Source of the DNA: Henricia sp. BOLD:AAB3569
Taxonomy: Eukaryota > Echinodermata > Asteroidea > Spinulosida > Echinasteridae
Assembly: GCA_037783545.1 (NCBI GenBank)
Contig: JBBELK010000994.1
Location: forward strand, 1-64,000
Length of the DNA stretch: 64,000 nucleotides
Direction: 5' to 3'
Part shown: one piece after another, positions 1-12,763 of the stretch
How positions within the stretch are numbered: position 1 is the first letter of the stretch
How the letters are laid out: every line of letters begins with the position of its first letter
Made by a program: the position numbers and the translations under genes
The notes under the pieces: model-generated
The model's input: only the letters and a program-made list of their open reading frames with translations
Told to the model about the DNA's origin: nothing
Databases searched by the model: none

Positions 1-2870
1 GGAATATATACAGTTTGGAGCATGCAAAAATTTGAAGTTGGTTGGAAAATTCCTTGATTTCCAAAATTTGCCGGCATTTGGGACACACTTTGACCTAATT
101 CCCGTCACAATCTGGGGTGAGTCAACGGCCGTACAAATGTACACCAGCGCGGCGCAGAGGGTGTCCCACACAGCCACGGTTAGGGGAATAACCACGTAGC
201 CGAGCTCAGTTTTCCCTAAAACTCTGAAATCGTTCTCCGTCAACGTAATTTCCCAGCCGGAAAATCTTGTCAATTTTGCATGACAAGTGCGGAATATATA
301 CAGTTTGGAGCATGCACAAATTGTGAAGTTGGTTGGAAAATTCCTTGATTTCCAAATTTGCCGACATTTGGGACACACTTTGACCTAATTCCCGTCACAA
401 TCTGGGGTGAGTCAACGGCCGTACAAATGTACACCAGCGCGGCGCAGGGGTGTCCCAACAGCCACGGTTAGGGGAATAACCACGTAGCCGAGCTCCGTTT
501 TCCCTAAACTCTGAAATTTCTCCGTCATTTCCCAGCGAAAATCTGTCAATTTTTGCATGACAAGTGCGGAATATATACAGTTTGGAGCATGCAAAATTTG
601 AAGTTGGTTGGAAAAAATCACTTGATTTCCAAATTTGCCGGCATTTGGGACACACTTTGACCTAATTCCCGTCACAATCTGGGGTGAGTCAACGGCCGTA
701 CAAAATGTACACCAGCGCGGCGCAGGGTGTCCCAACAGCCACGGTTAGGGGAATAACCACGTAGCCGAGCTCCGTTTTCCCTAAACTCTGAAATTTCTCC
801 GTCATTTCCACGCGAAAATCTGTCAATTTTGCATGACAAGTGCGGAATATATACAGTTTGGAGCATGCAAAAGTTGAAGTTGGTTAGAAAATTCCTTGAT
901 TTCCAAATTTGCCGGCATTTGGGACACACTTTGACCTAATTCCCGTCACAACGGGGTGAGTCAACGGCCGTACAAATGTACACCAGCGCAGGCGCAGGGT
1001 GTCCCCAACAGCCACGGTTAGGGGAATAACCACGTAGCCGAGCTCCGTTTTCCCTAAACTCTGAAATTTCTCCGTCATTTCCTAGCGAAAATCTGTCAAT
1101 TTTGCATGACAAAGTGCGGAAATATATACAGTTTGGAGCATGCAAAATTTGAAGTTGGTTGGAAAATTCCTTGATTTCCAAATTTGCCGGCATTTGGGAC
1201 ACACTTTGACCTAATTCCCGTCACAATCTGGGGGTGAGTCAACGGGCCGTACAAATGTACACCAGCGCGGCGCAGGGTGTCCCAACAGCCACGGTTAGGG
1301 GAATAACCACGTAGCCGAGCTCCGTTTTCCCTAAACTCTGAAATTTCTCGTCATTTCCCAGCGAAAATCTGTCAATTTTGCATGACAAGTGCGGAATATA
1401 TACAGTTTGGAGCATGCAAAATTTGAAGTTGGTTGGAAAATTCCTTGATTTCCAAATTTGCCGGCATTTGGGACACACTTTGACCTAATTCCCGTCACAA
1501 TCTGGGGTGAGTCAACGGCCGTACAAATGTACACCAGCGCGGCGCAGGGTGTCCCAAACAGCCACGGTTAGGGGAATAACCACGTAGCCGAGCTCCGTTT
1601 TCCCTAAACTCTGAAATTTCTCCGTCATTTCCCAGCGAAAATCTGTCAATTTTGCCATGACAAGTGCGGAATATATACAGTTTGGAGCATGCAAAATTTG
1701 AAGTTGGTTGGAAAATTCCTTGATTTCCAAATTTGCCGGCATTTGGGACACACTTTGACCTAATTCCCGTCACAATCTGGGGTGAGTTAACGGCCGTACA
1801 AATGTACACCAGCGCGGCGCAGGGTGTCCCAACAGCCACGGTTAGGGGAATAACCACGTAGCCGAGCTTCCGTTTTCCCTAAACTCTGAAATTTCTCCGT
1901 CATTTCCCAGCGAAAATCTGTCAATTTTGCATGACAAGTGCGGAAATATATACAGTTTGGAGCATGCAAAATTTGAAGTTGGTTGGAAAATTCCTTGATT
2001 TCCAAATTTGCCGGCATTTGGGACACACTTTGACCTAATTCCCGTCACAATCTGGGTGTGAGTCAACGGCCGTACAAATGTACACCAGCGCGGCGCAGGG
2101 TGTCCCGCAACAGCCACGGTTAGGGGAATAACCACGTAGCCGAGCTCCGTTTTCCCTAAGACTCTGAAATTTCTCCGTCATTTCCCAGCGAAAATCTGTC
2201 AATTTTGGCATGACAAGTGCGGAATATATACAGTTTGGAGCATGCAAAATTTGAAAGTTGGTTGGAGAAATTCCTTGATTTCACAAATTTGCCGGCATTT
2301 GGGACACACTTTGACCTAATTCCCGTCACAATCTGGGGTGAGTCAACGGCCGTACAAATGTACACCAGCGCGGCGCAGGGTGTCCCAACAGCCACGGTTA
2401 GGGGAATAACCACGTAGCAGAGCTCCGTTTTCCCTAAACTCTGAAATTTCTCCGTCATTCTCCAGCGAAAATCTGTCAATTTTGCATGACAAGTGCGGAA
2501 GATATACAGTTTGGAGCATGCAAAATTTGAAGTTGGTTGGGAAAATTCCTTGATTTCCAAATTTGCCGACATTTGGGACACACTTTGACCTAATTCCCGT
2601 CACAATCTGGGGTGAAGTCAACGGCCGTACAAATGTATGTACACCAGCGCGGCGCAGGGTGTCCCAACAGCCACGGTTAGGGGAATAACCACGTAGCCGA
2701 GCTCTGTTTTCCCTAAACTCTGAAATTTCTCCGTCATTTCCTAGCGAAAATCTGTCAATTTTGCATGACAAGTGCGGAAGATATACAGTTTGGAGCATGC
2801 AAAATTTGAAGTTGGTTGGAAAATTCCTTGATTTCCAAATTTGCCGGCATTTGGGAAACACTTTGACCTA
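1..2870. repeat. 273-bp satellite array, noisy left part
   Basis: About ten head-to-tail copies of the satellite that continues to 12266. Copies here differ from the clean consensus mostly by single-base insertions, many in short homopolymers (for example an extra a near 45-52 and an extra t near 552-556). There are also a few deletions (the tct of caatctgggg is missing near 950) and one 4-base duplication near 2634-2640. Clean copies further right differ mainly by substitutions. An excess of insertions confined to one end suggests uncorrected long-read error at a contig end rather than old divergence. I see no gene, promoter or mobile element here. Confidence 0.9.
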
Positions 2871-5800
2871 ATTCCCGTCACAATCTGGGGTGAGTCAACG
2901 GCCGTACAAATGTACACCAGCGCGGCGCAGGGTGTCCCAACAGCCACGGTTAGGGGAATAACCACGTAGCCGAGCTCCGTTTTCCCTAAACTCTGAAATT
3001 TCTCCGTCATTTCCCAGCGAAAATCTGTCAATTTTGCATGACAAGTGCGGAATATATACAGTTTGGAGCATGCAAAATTTGAAGTTGGTTGGAAAATTCC
3101 TTGATTTCCAAATTTGCCGGCATTTGGGACACACTTTGACCTAATTCCCGTCACAATCTGGGGTGAGTCAACGGCCGTACAAATGTACACCAGCGCGGCG
3201 CAGGGTGTCCCAACAGCCACGGTTAGTGGAATAACCACGTAGCCGAGCTCCGTTTTCCCTAAACTCTGAAATTTCTCCGTCATTTCCCAGCGAAAATCTG
3301 TCAATTTTGCATGACAAGTGCGGAATATATACAGTTTGGAGCATGCAAAATTTGAAGTTGGTTGGAAAATTCCTTGATTTCCAAATTTGCCGGCATTTGG
3401 GACACACTTTGACCTAATTCCCGTCACAATCTGGGGTGAGTCAACGGCCGTACAAATGTACACCAGCGCGGCGCAGGGTGTCCCAACGGCCACGGTTAGG
3501 GGAATAACCACGTAGCCGAGCTCCGTTTTCCCTAAACTCTGAAATTTCTCCGTCATTTCCCAGCGAAAATCTGTCAATTTTGCATGACAAGTGCGGAATA
3601 TATACAGTTTGGAGCATGCAAAATTTGAAGTTGGTTGGAAAATTCCTTGATTTCCAAATTTGCCGGCATTTGGGACACACTTTGACCTAATTCCCGTCAC
3701 AATCTGGGGTGAGTCAACGGCCGTACAAATGTACACCAGCGCGGCGCAGGGTGTCCCAACAGCCACGGTTAGGGGAATAACCACGTAGCCGAGCTCCGTT
3801 TTCCCTAAACTCTGAAATTTCTCCGTCATTTCCCAGCGAAAATCTGTCAATTTTGCATGACAAGTGCGGAATATATACAGTTTGGAGCATGCAAAATTTG
3901 AAGTTGGTTGGAAAATTCCTTGATTTCCAAATTTGCCGGCATTTGGGACACACTTTGACCTAATTCCCGTCACAATCTGGGGTGAGTCAACGGCCGTACA
4001 AATGTACACCAGCGCGGCGCAGGGTGTCCCAACAGCCACGGTTAGGGGAATAACCACGTAGCCGAGCTCCGTTTTCCCTAAACTCTGAAATTTCTCCGTC
4101 ATTTCCCAGCGAAAATCTGTCAATTTTGCATGACAAGTGCGGAATATATACAGTTTGGAGCATGCAAAATTTGAAGTTGGTTGGAAAATTCCTTGATTTC
4201 CAAATTTGCCGGCATTTGGGACACACTTTGACCTAATTCCCGTCACAATCTGGGGTGAGTCAACGGCCGTACAAATGTACACCAGCGCGGCGCAGGGTGT
4301 CCCAACAGCCACGGTTAGGGGAATAACCACGTAGCCGAGCTCCGTTTTCCCTAAACTCTGAAATTTCTCCGTCATTTCCCAGCGAAAATCTGTCAATTTT
4401 GCATGACAAGTGCGGAATATATACAGTTTGGAGCATGCAAAATTTGAAGTTGGTTGGAAAATTCCTTGATTTACAAATTTGCCGGCATTTGGGACACACT
4501 TTGACCTAATTCCCGTCACAATCTGGGGTGAGTCAACGGCCGTACAAATGTACACCAGCGCGGCGCAGGGTGTCCCAACAGCCACGGTTAGGGGAATAAC
4601 CACGTAGCCGAGCTCCGTTTTCCCTAAACTCTGAAATTTCTCCGTCATTTCCCAGCGAAAATCTGTCAATTTTGCATGACAAGTGCGGAATATATACAGT
4701 TTGGAGCATGCAAAATTTGAAGTTGGTTGGAAAATTCCTTGATTTCCAAATTTGCCGGCATTTGGGACACACTTTGACCTAATTCCCGTCACAATCTGGG
4801 GTGAGTCAACGGCCGTACAAATGTACACCAGCGCGGCGCAGGGTGTCCCAACAGCCACGGTTAGGGGAATAACCACGTAGCCGAGCTCCGTTTTCCCTAA
4901 ACTCTGAAATTTCTCCGTCATTTCCCAGCGAAAATCTGTCAATTTTGCATGACAAGTGCGGAATATATACAGTTTGGAGCATGCAAAATTTGAAGTTGGT
5001 TGGAAAATTCCTTGATTTCCAAATTTGCCGGCATTTGGGACACACTTTGACCTAATTCCCGTCACAATCTGGGGTGAATCAACGGCCGTACAAATGTACA
5101 CCAGCGCGGCGCAGGGTGTCCCAACAGCCACGGTTAGGGGAATAACCACGTAGCCGAGCTCCGTTTTCCCTAAACTCTGAAATTTCTCCGTCATTTCCCA
5201 GCGAAAATCTGTCAATTTTGCATGACAAGTGCGGAATATATACAGTTTGGAGCATGCAAAATTTGAAGTTGGTTGGAAAATTCCTTGATTTCCAAATTTG
5301 CCGGCATTTGGGACACACTTTGACCTAATTCCCGTCACAATCTGGGGTGAGTCAACGGCCGTACAAATGTACACCAGCGCGGCGCAGGGTGTCCCAACAG
5401 CCACGGTTAGGGGAATAACCACGTAGCCGAGCTCCGTTTTCCCTAAACTCTGAAATTTCTCCGTCATTTCCCAGCGAAAATCTGTCAATTTTGCATGACA
5501 AGTGCGGAATATATACAGTTTGGAGCATGCAAAATTTGAAGTTGGTTGGAAAATTCCTTGATTTCCAAATTTGCCGGCATTTGGGACACACTTTGACCTA
5601 ATTCCCGTCACAATCTGGGGTGAGTCAACGGCCGTACAAATGTACACCATCGCGGCGCAGGGTGTCCCAACAGCCACGGTTAGGGGAATAACCACGTAGC
5701 CGAGCTCCGTTTTCCCTAAACTCTGAAATTTCTCCGTCATTTCCCAGCGAAAATCTGTCAATTTTGCATGACAAGTGCGGAATATATACAGTTTGGAGCA

Positions 5801-8800
5801 TGCAAAATTTGAAGTTGGTTGGAAAATTACTTGATTTCCAAATTTGCCGGCATTTGGGACACACTTTGACCTAATTCCCGTCACAATCTGGGGTGAGTCA
5901 ACGGCCGTACAAATGTACACCAGCGCGGCGCAGGGTGTCCCAACAGCCACGGTTAGGGGAATAACCACGTAGCCGAACTCCGTTTTCCCTAAACTCTGAA
6001 ATTTCTCCGTCATTTCCCAGCGAAAATCTGTCAATTTTGCATGACAAGTGCGGAATATATACAGTTTGGAGCATGCAAAATTTGAAGTTGGTTGGAAAAT
6101 TCCTTGATTTCCAAATTTGCCGGCATTTGGGACACACTTTGACCTAATTCCCGTCACAATCTGGGGTGAGTCAACGGCCGTACAAATGTACACCAGCGCA
6201 GCGCAGGGTGTCCCAACAGCCACGGTTAGGGGAATAACCACGTAGCCGAGCTCCGTTTTCCCTAAACTCTGAAATTTCTCCGTCATTTCCCAGCGAAAAT
6301 CTGTCAATTTTGCATGACAAGTGCGGAATATATACAGTTTGGAGCATGCAAAATTTGAAGTTGGTTGGAAAATTCCTTGATTTCCAAATTTGCCGGCATT
6401 TGGGACACACTTTGACCTAATTCCCGTCACAATCTGGGGTGAGTCAACGGCCGTACAAATGTACACCAGCGCGGCGCAGGGTGTCCCAACAGCCACGGTT
6501 AGGGGAATAACCACGTAGCCGAGCTCCGTTTTCCCTAAACTCTGAAATTTCTCCGTCATTTCCCAGCGAAAATCTGTCAATTTTGCATGACAAGTGCGGA
6601 ATATATACAGTTTGGAGCATGCAAAATTTGAAGTTGGTTGGAAAATTCCTTGATTTCCAAATTTGCCGGCATTTGGGACACACTTTGACCTAATTCCCGT
6701 CACAATCTGGGGTGAATCAACGGCCGTACAAATGTACACCAGCGCGGTGCAGGGTGTCCCAACAGCCACGGTTAGGGGAATAACCACGTAGCCGAGCTCC
6801 GTTTTCCCTAAACTCTGAAATTTCTCCGTCATTTCCCAGCGAAAATCTGTCAATTTTGCATGACAAGTGCGGAATATATACAGTTTGGAGCATGCAAAAT
6901 TTGAAGTTGGTTGGAAAATTCCTTGATTTCCAAATTTGCCGGCATTTGGGACACACTTTGACCTAATTCCCGTCACAATCTGGGGTGAGTCAACGGCCGT
7001 ACAAATGTACACCAGCGCGGCGCAGGGTGTCCCAACAGCCACGGTTAGGGGAATAACCACTTAGCCGAGCTCCGTTTTCCCTAAACTCTGAAATTTCTCC
7101 GTCATTTCCCAGCGAAAATCTGTCAATTTTGCATGACAAGTGCGGAATATATACAGTTTGGAGCATGCAAAATTTGAAGTTGGTTGGAAAATTCCTTGAT
7201 TTACAAATTTGCCGGCATTTGGGACACACTTTGACCTAATTCCCGTCACAATCTGGGGTGAGTCAACGGCCGTACAAATGTACACCAGCGCGGCGCAGGG
7301 TGTCCCAACAGCCACGGTTAGGGGAATAACCACGTAGCCGAGCTCCGTTTTCCCTAAACTCTGAAATTTCTCCGTCATTTCCCAGCGAAAATCGGTCAAT
7401 TTTGCATGACAAGTGCGGAATATATACAGTTTGGAGCATGCAAAATTTGAAGTTGGTTGGAAAATTCCTTGATTTCCAAATTTGCCGGCATTTGGGACAC
7501 ACTTTGACCTAATTCCCGTCACAATCTGGGGTGAATCAACGGCCGTACAAATGTACACCAGCGCGGTGCAGGGTGTCCCAACAGCCACGGTTAGGGGAAT
7601 AACCACGTAGCCGAGCTCCGTTTTCCCTAAACTCTGAAATTTCTCCGTCATTTCCCAGCGAAAATCTGTCAATTTTGCATGACAAGTGCGGAATATATAC
7701 AGTTTGGAGCATGCAAAATTTGAAGTTGGTTGGAAAATTCCTTGATTTCCAAATTTGCCGGCATTTGGGACACACTTTGACCTAATTCCCGTCACAATCT
7801 GGGGTGAGTCAACGGCCGTACAAATGTACACCAGCGCGGCGCAGGGTGTCCCAACAGCCACGGTTAGGGGAATAACCACGTAGCCGAGCTCCGTTTTCCC
7901 TAAACTCTGAAATTTCTCCGTCATTTCCCAGCGAAAATCTGTCAATTTTGCATGACAAGTGCGGAATATATACAGTTTGGAGCATGCAAAATTTGAAGTT
8001 GGTTGGAAAATTCCTTGATTTACAAATTTGCCGGCATTTGGGACACACTTTGACCTAATTCCCGTCACAATCTGGGGTGAGTCAACGGCCGTACAAATGT
8101 ACACCAGCGCGGCGCAGGGTGTCCCAACAGCCACGGTTAGGGGAATAACCACGTAGCCGAGCTCCGTTTTCCCTAAACTCTGAAATTTCTCCGTCATTTC
8201 CCAGCGAAAATCTGTCAATTTTGCATGACAAGTGCGGAATATATACAGTTTGGAGCATGCAAAATTTGAAGTTGGTTGGAAAATTCCTTGATTTCCAAAT
8301 TTGCCGGCATTTGGGACACTTTTGACCTAATTCCCGTCACAATCTGGGGTGAGTCAACGGCCGTACAAATGTACACCAGCGCGGCGCAGGGTGTCCCAAC
8401 AGCCACGGTTAGGGGAATAACCACGTAGCCGAGCTCCGTTTTCCCTAAACTCTGAAATTTCTCCGTCATTTCCCAGCGAAAATCTGTCAATTTTGCATGA
8501 CAAGTGCGGAATATATACAGTTTGGAGCATGCAAAATTTGAAGTTGGTTGGAAAATTCCTTGATTTCCAAATTTGCCGGCATTTGGGACACACTTTGACC
8601 TAATTCCCGTCACAATCTGGGGTGAATCAACGGCCGTACAAATGTACACCAGCGCGGCGCAGGGTGTCCCAACAGCCACGGTTAGGGGAATAACCACGTA
8701 GCCGAGCTCCGTTTTCCCTAAACTCTGAAATTTCTCCGTCATTTCCCAGCGAAAATCTGTCAATTTTGCATGACAAGTGCGGAATATATACAGTTTGGAG

Positions 8801-11800
8801 CATGCAAAATTTGAAGTTGGTTGGAAAAATCCTTGATTTCCAAATTTGCCGGCATTTGGGACACACTTTGACCTAATTCCCGTCACAATCTGGGGTGAGT
8901 CAACGGCCGTACAAATGTACACCAGCGCGGCGCAGGGTGTCCCAACAGCCACGGTTAGGGGAATAACCACGTAGCCGAGCTCCGTTTTCCCTAAACTCTG
9001 AAATTTCTCCGTCATTTCCCAGCGAAAATCTGTCAATTTTGCATGACAAGTGCGGAATATATACAGTTTGGAGCATGCAAAATTTGAAGTTGGTTGGAAA
9101 ATTCCTTGATTTCCAAATTTGCCGGCATTTGGGACACACTTTGACCTAATTCCCGTCACAATCTGGGGTGAGTCAACGGCCGTACAAATGTACACCAGCG
9201 CGGCGCAGGGTGTCCCAACAGCCACGGTTAGGGGAATAACCACGTAGCCGAGCTCCGTTTTCCCTAAACTCTGAAATTTCTCCGTCATTTCCCAGCGAAA
9301 ATCTGTCAATTTTGCATGACAAGTGCGGAATATATACAGTTTGGAGCATGCAAAATTTGAAGTTGGTTGGAAAATTACTTGATTTCCAAATTTGCCGGCA
9401 TTTGGGACACACTTTGACCTAATTCCCGTCACAATCTGGGGTGAGTCAACGGCCGTACAAATGTACACCAGCGCGGCGCAGGGTGTCCCAACAGCCACGG
9501 TTAGGGGAATAACCACGTAGCCGAACTCCGTTTTCCCTAAACTCTGAAATTTCTCCGTCATTTCCCAGCGAAAATCTGTCAATTTTGCATGACAAGTGCG
9601 GAATATATACAGTTTGGAGCATGCAAAATTTGAAGTTGGTTGGAAAATTCCTTGATTTCCAAATTTGCCGGCATTTGGGACACACTTTGACCTAATTCCC
9701 GTCACAATCTGGGGTGAGTCAACGGCCGTACAAATGTACACCAGCGCAGCGCAGGGTGTCCCAACAGCCACGGTTAGGGGAATAACCACGTAGCCGAGCT
9801 CCGTTTTCCCTAAACTCTGAAATTTCTCCGTCATTTCCCAGCGAAAATCTGTCAATTTTGCATGACAAGTGCGGAATATATACAGTTTGGAGCATGCAAA
9901 ATTTGAAGTTGGTTGGAAAATTCCTTGATTTCCAAATTTGCCGGCATTTGGGACACACTTTGACCTAATTCCCATCACAATCTGGGGTGAGTCAACGGCC
10001 GTACAAATGTACACCAGCGCGGCGCAGGGTGTCCCAACAGCCACGGTTAGGGGAATAACCACGTAGCCGAGCTCCGTTTTCCCTAAACTCTGAAATTTCT
10101 CCGTCATTTCCCAGCGAAAATCTGTCAATTTTGCATGACAAGTGCGGAATATATACAGTTTGGAGCATGCAAAATTTGAAGTTGGTTGGAAAATTCCTTG
10201 ATTTCCAAATTTGCCGGCATTTGGGACACACTTTGACCTAATTCCCGTCACAATCTGGGGTGAATCAACGGCCGTACAAATGTACACCAGCGCGGTGCAG
10301 GGTGTCCCAACAGCCACGGTTAGGGGAATAACCACGTAGCCGAGCTCCGTTTTCCCTAAACTCTGAAATTTCTCCGTCATTTCCCAGCGAAAATCTGTCA
10401 ATTTTGCATGACAAGTGCGGAATATATACAGTTTGGAGCATGCAAAATTTGAAGTTGGTTGGAAAATTCCTTGATTTCCAAATTTGCCGGCATTTGGGAC
10501 ACACTTTGACCTAATTCCCGTCACAATCTGGGGTGAGTCAACGGCCGTACAAATGTACACCAGCGCGGCGCAGGGTGTCCCAACAGCCACGGTTAGGGGA
10601 ATAACCACGTAGCCGAGCTCCGTTTTCCCTAAACTCTGAAATTTCTCCGTCATTTCCCAGCGAAAATCTGTCAATTTTGCATGACAAGTGCGGAATATAT
10701 ACAGTTTGGAGCATGCAAAATTTGAAGTTGGTTGGAAAATTCCTTGATTTCCAAATTTGCCGGCATTTGGGACACACTTTGACCTAATTCCCGTCACAAT
10801 CTGGGGTGAGTCAACGGCCGTACAAATGTACACCAGCGCAGCGCAGGGTGTCCCAACAGCCACGGTTAGGGGAATAACCACGTAGCCGAGCTCCGTTTTC
10901 CCTAAACTCTGAAATTTCTCCGTCATTTCCCAGCGAAAATCTGTCAATTTTGCATGACAAGTGCGGAATATATACAGTTTGGAGCATGCAAAATTTGAAG
11001 TTGGTTGGAAAATTACTTGATTTCCAAATTTGCCGGCATTTGGGACACACTTTGACCTAATTCCCGTCACAATCTGGGGTGAGTCAACGGCCGTACAAAT
11101 GTACACCAGCGCGGCGCAGGGTGTCCCAACAGCCACGGTTAGGGGAATAACCACGTAGCCGAGCTCCGTTTTCCCTAAACTCTGAAATTTCTCCGTCATT
11201 TCCCAGCGAAAATCTGTCAATTTTGCATGACAAGTGCGGAATATATACAGTTTGGAGCATGCAAAATTTGAAGTTGGTTGGAAAATTCCTTGATTTCCAA
11301 ATTTGCCGGCATTTGGGACACACTTTGACCTAATTCCCGTCACAATCTGGGGTGAGTCAACGGCCGTACAAATGTACACCAGCGCGGCGCAGGGTGTCCC
11401 AACAGCCACGGTTAGGGGAATAACCACGTAGCCGAGCTCCGTTTTCCCTAAACTCTGAAATTTCTCCGTCATTTCCCAGCGAAAATCTGTCAATTTTGCA
11501 TGACAAGTGCGGAATATATACAGTTTGGAGCATGCAAAATTTGAAGTTGGTTGGAAAATTCCTTGATTTCCAAATTTGCCGGCATTTGGGACACACTTTG
11601 ACCTAATTCCCGTCACAATCTGGGGTGAGTCAACGGCCGTACAAATGTACACCAGCGCGGCGCAGGGTGTCCCAACAGCCACGGTTAGGGGAATAACCAC
11701 GTAGCCGAGCTCCGTTTTCCCTAAACTCTGAAATTTCTCCGTCATTTCCCAGCGAAAATCTGTCAATTTTGCATGACAAGTGCGGAATATATACAGTTTG

Positions 11801-12266
11801 GAGCATGCAAAATTTGAAGTTGGTTGGAAAATTACTTGATTTCCAAATTTGCCGGCATTTGGGACACACTTTGACCTAATTCCCGTCACAATCTGGGGTG
11901 AGTCAACGGCCGTACAAATGTACACCAGCGCAGCGCAGGGTGTCCCAACAGCCACGGTTAGGGGAATAACCACGTAGCCGAGCTCCGTTTTCCCTAAACT
12001 CTGAAATTTCTCCGTCATTTCCCAGCGAAAATCTGTCAATTTTGCATGACAAGTGCGGAATATATACAGTTTGGAGCATGCAAAATTTGAAGTTGTTTGG
12101 AAAATTCCTTGATTTCCAAATTTGCCGGCATTTGGGACACACTTTGACCTAATTCCCGTCACAATCTGGGGTGAGTCAACGGCCGTACAAATGTACACCA
12201 GCGCGGCGCAGGGTGTCCCAACAGCCACGGTTAGGGGAATAACCACGTAGCCGAGCTCCGTTTTCC
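2871..12266. repeat. 273-bp satellite array, homogeneous part
   Basis: About 34 near-identical head-to-tail copies of a 273-bp unit containing the short inverted motif gtacaaatgtac, gcatgc and atatatac. Copies differ by a handful of recurrent substitutions: gtgagtc/gtgaatc, attccttg/attacttg, gcgcggcg/gcgcagcg, ccgagctc/ccgaactc and tttccaaat/tttacaaat. The one length change I noted is a single-base deletion near 8319. The markers reappear in the same order: the five-copy series beginning at 5625 returns at 9173, 3548 bp later. The array has therefore grown by block duplication. Since 273 is divisible by 3, the minus strand stays open for up to 4320 bp (2741-7060), but I do not call a gene. 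I do not recognise the satellite family. Confidence 0.95.
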
Positions 12267-12272
12267 TTAACT
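12261..12272. other. Junction between satellite and tRNA-Gln array
   Basis: The satellite reads ...cgttttcc up to 12266, and from 12267 the sequence is ttaacttctag, the core of a tRNA-array spacer. Both parents have a tttt run just before the break and taa just after it. A short-homology or end-joining fusion is plausible. No target-site duplication or filler is visible. Confidence 0.8.
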
Positions 12273-12676
12273 TCTAGATTTGATATATTCCAGTTACAAC
12301 TGCTTGGTGCGCAAAAGCATGACTGGTCCCATGGTGTAACGGTTAGCACTCGAGACTCTGAATCTCGCGATCCGAGTTCAAATCTCGGTGGGACCTTGTA
12401 CGATTCTCAATTTTGTGTGAGTGGTTTACTGAAATGTTTTCGGTTAACTTCTAAATTTTATATATTCCAACTACAACTGCTTAGTGGTCATAAGTATGAC
12501 TGGTCCCATGGTGTAACGGTTATCACTCGAGACTCTGAATCTCGCGATCCGAGTTCAAATCTCGGTCGGACCTTGTATGGGTCAGTCTTTTGTGCAGGTT
12601 CTTTACTGTAATGTCTTTTATTAACTTCTACATTTTATATATTCTAGCTACAAGGGGTTGATCAAATAGTATGACT

Positions 12677-12763
12677 GGTCGCATGGTGTAATGGTTAGCA
12701 CTCGAGACTTTGAATCTCGCGATCCGAATTCAAATATCGGTGGTTCAAATCTCGGTGGGACCT
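12677..12763 (+). pseudogene. tRNA-Gln(TTG) with duplicated T arm
   Basis: 87 nt instead of 72. The T-loop/T-stem segment is present twice: an imperfect gaattcaaatatcggtgg is followed by ttcaaatctcggtgggacc. The acceptor also has the ggtcgca mismatch. The extra 15 nt should disturb the T arm. The same lesion is at 14281-14367, which sits in a duplicated block. Confidence 0.8.

Noticed and set aside
2741..7060. 1439-residue open frame on the minus strand, and its relatives at 7061-8218 and 8215-12246
   Set aside because: It is the 273-bp satellite read in a frame without stops, 91 residues repeated. Starts are arbitrary, one copy has a stop and one a frameshift, and recurrent variants are mostly amino-acid changing.
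2895..12142. Some 34 identical 79-residue frames on the minus strand
   Set aside because: One per satellite unit in the second open minus frame; pure consequence of the repeat.
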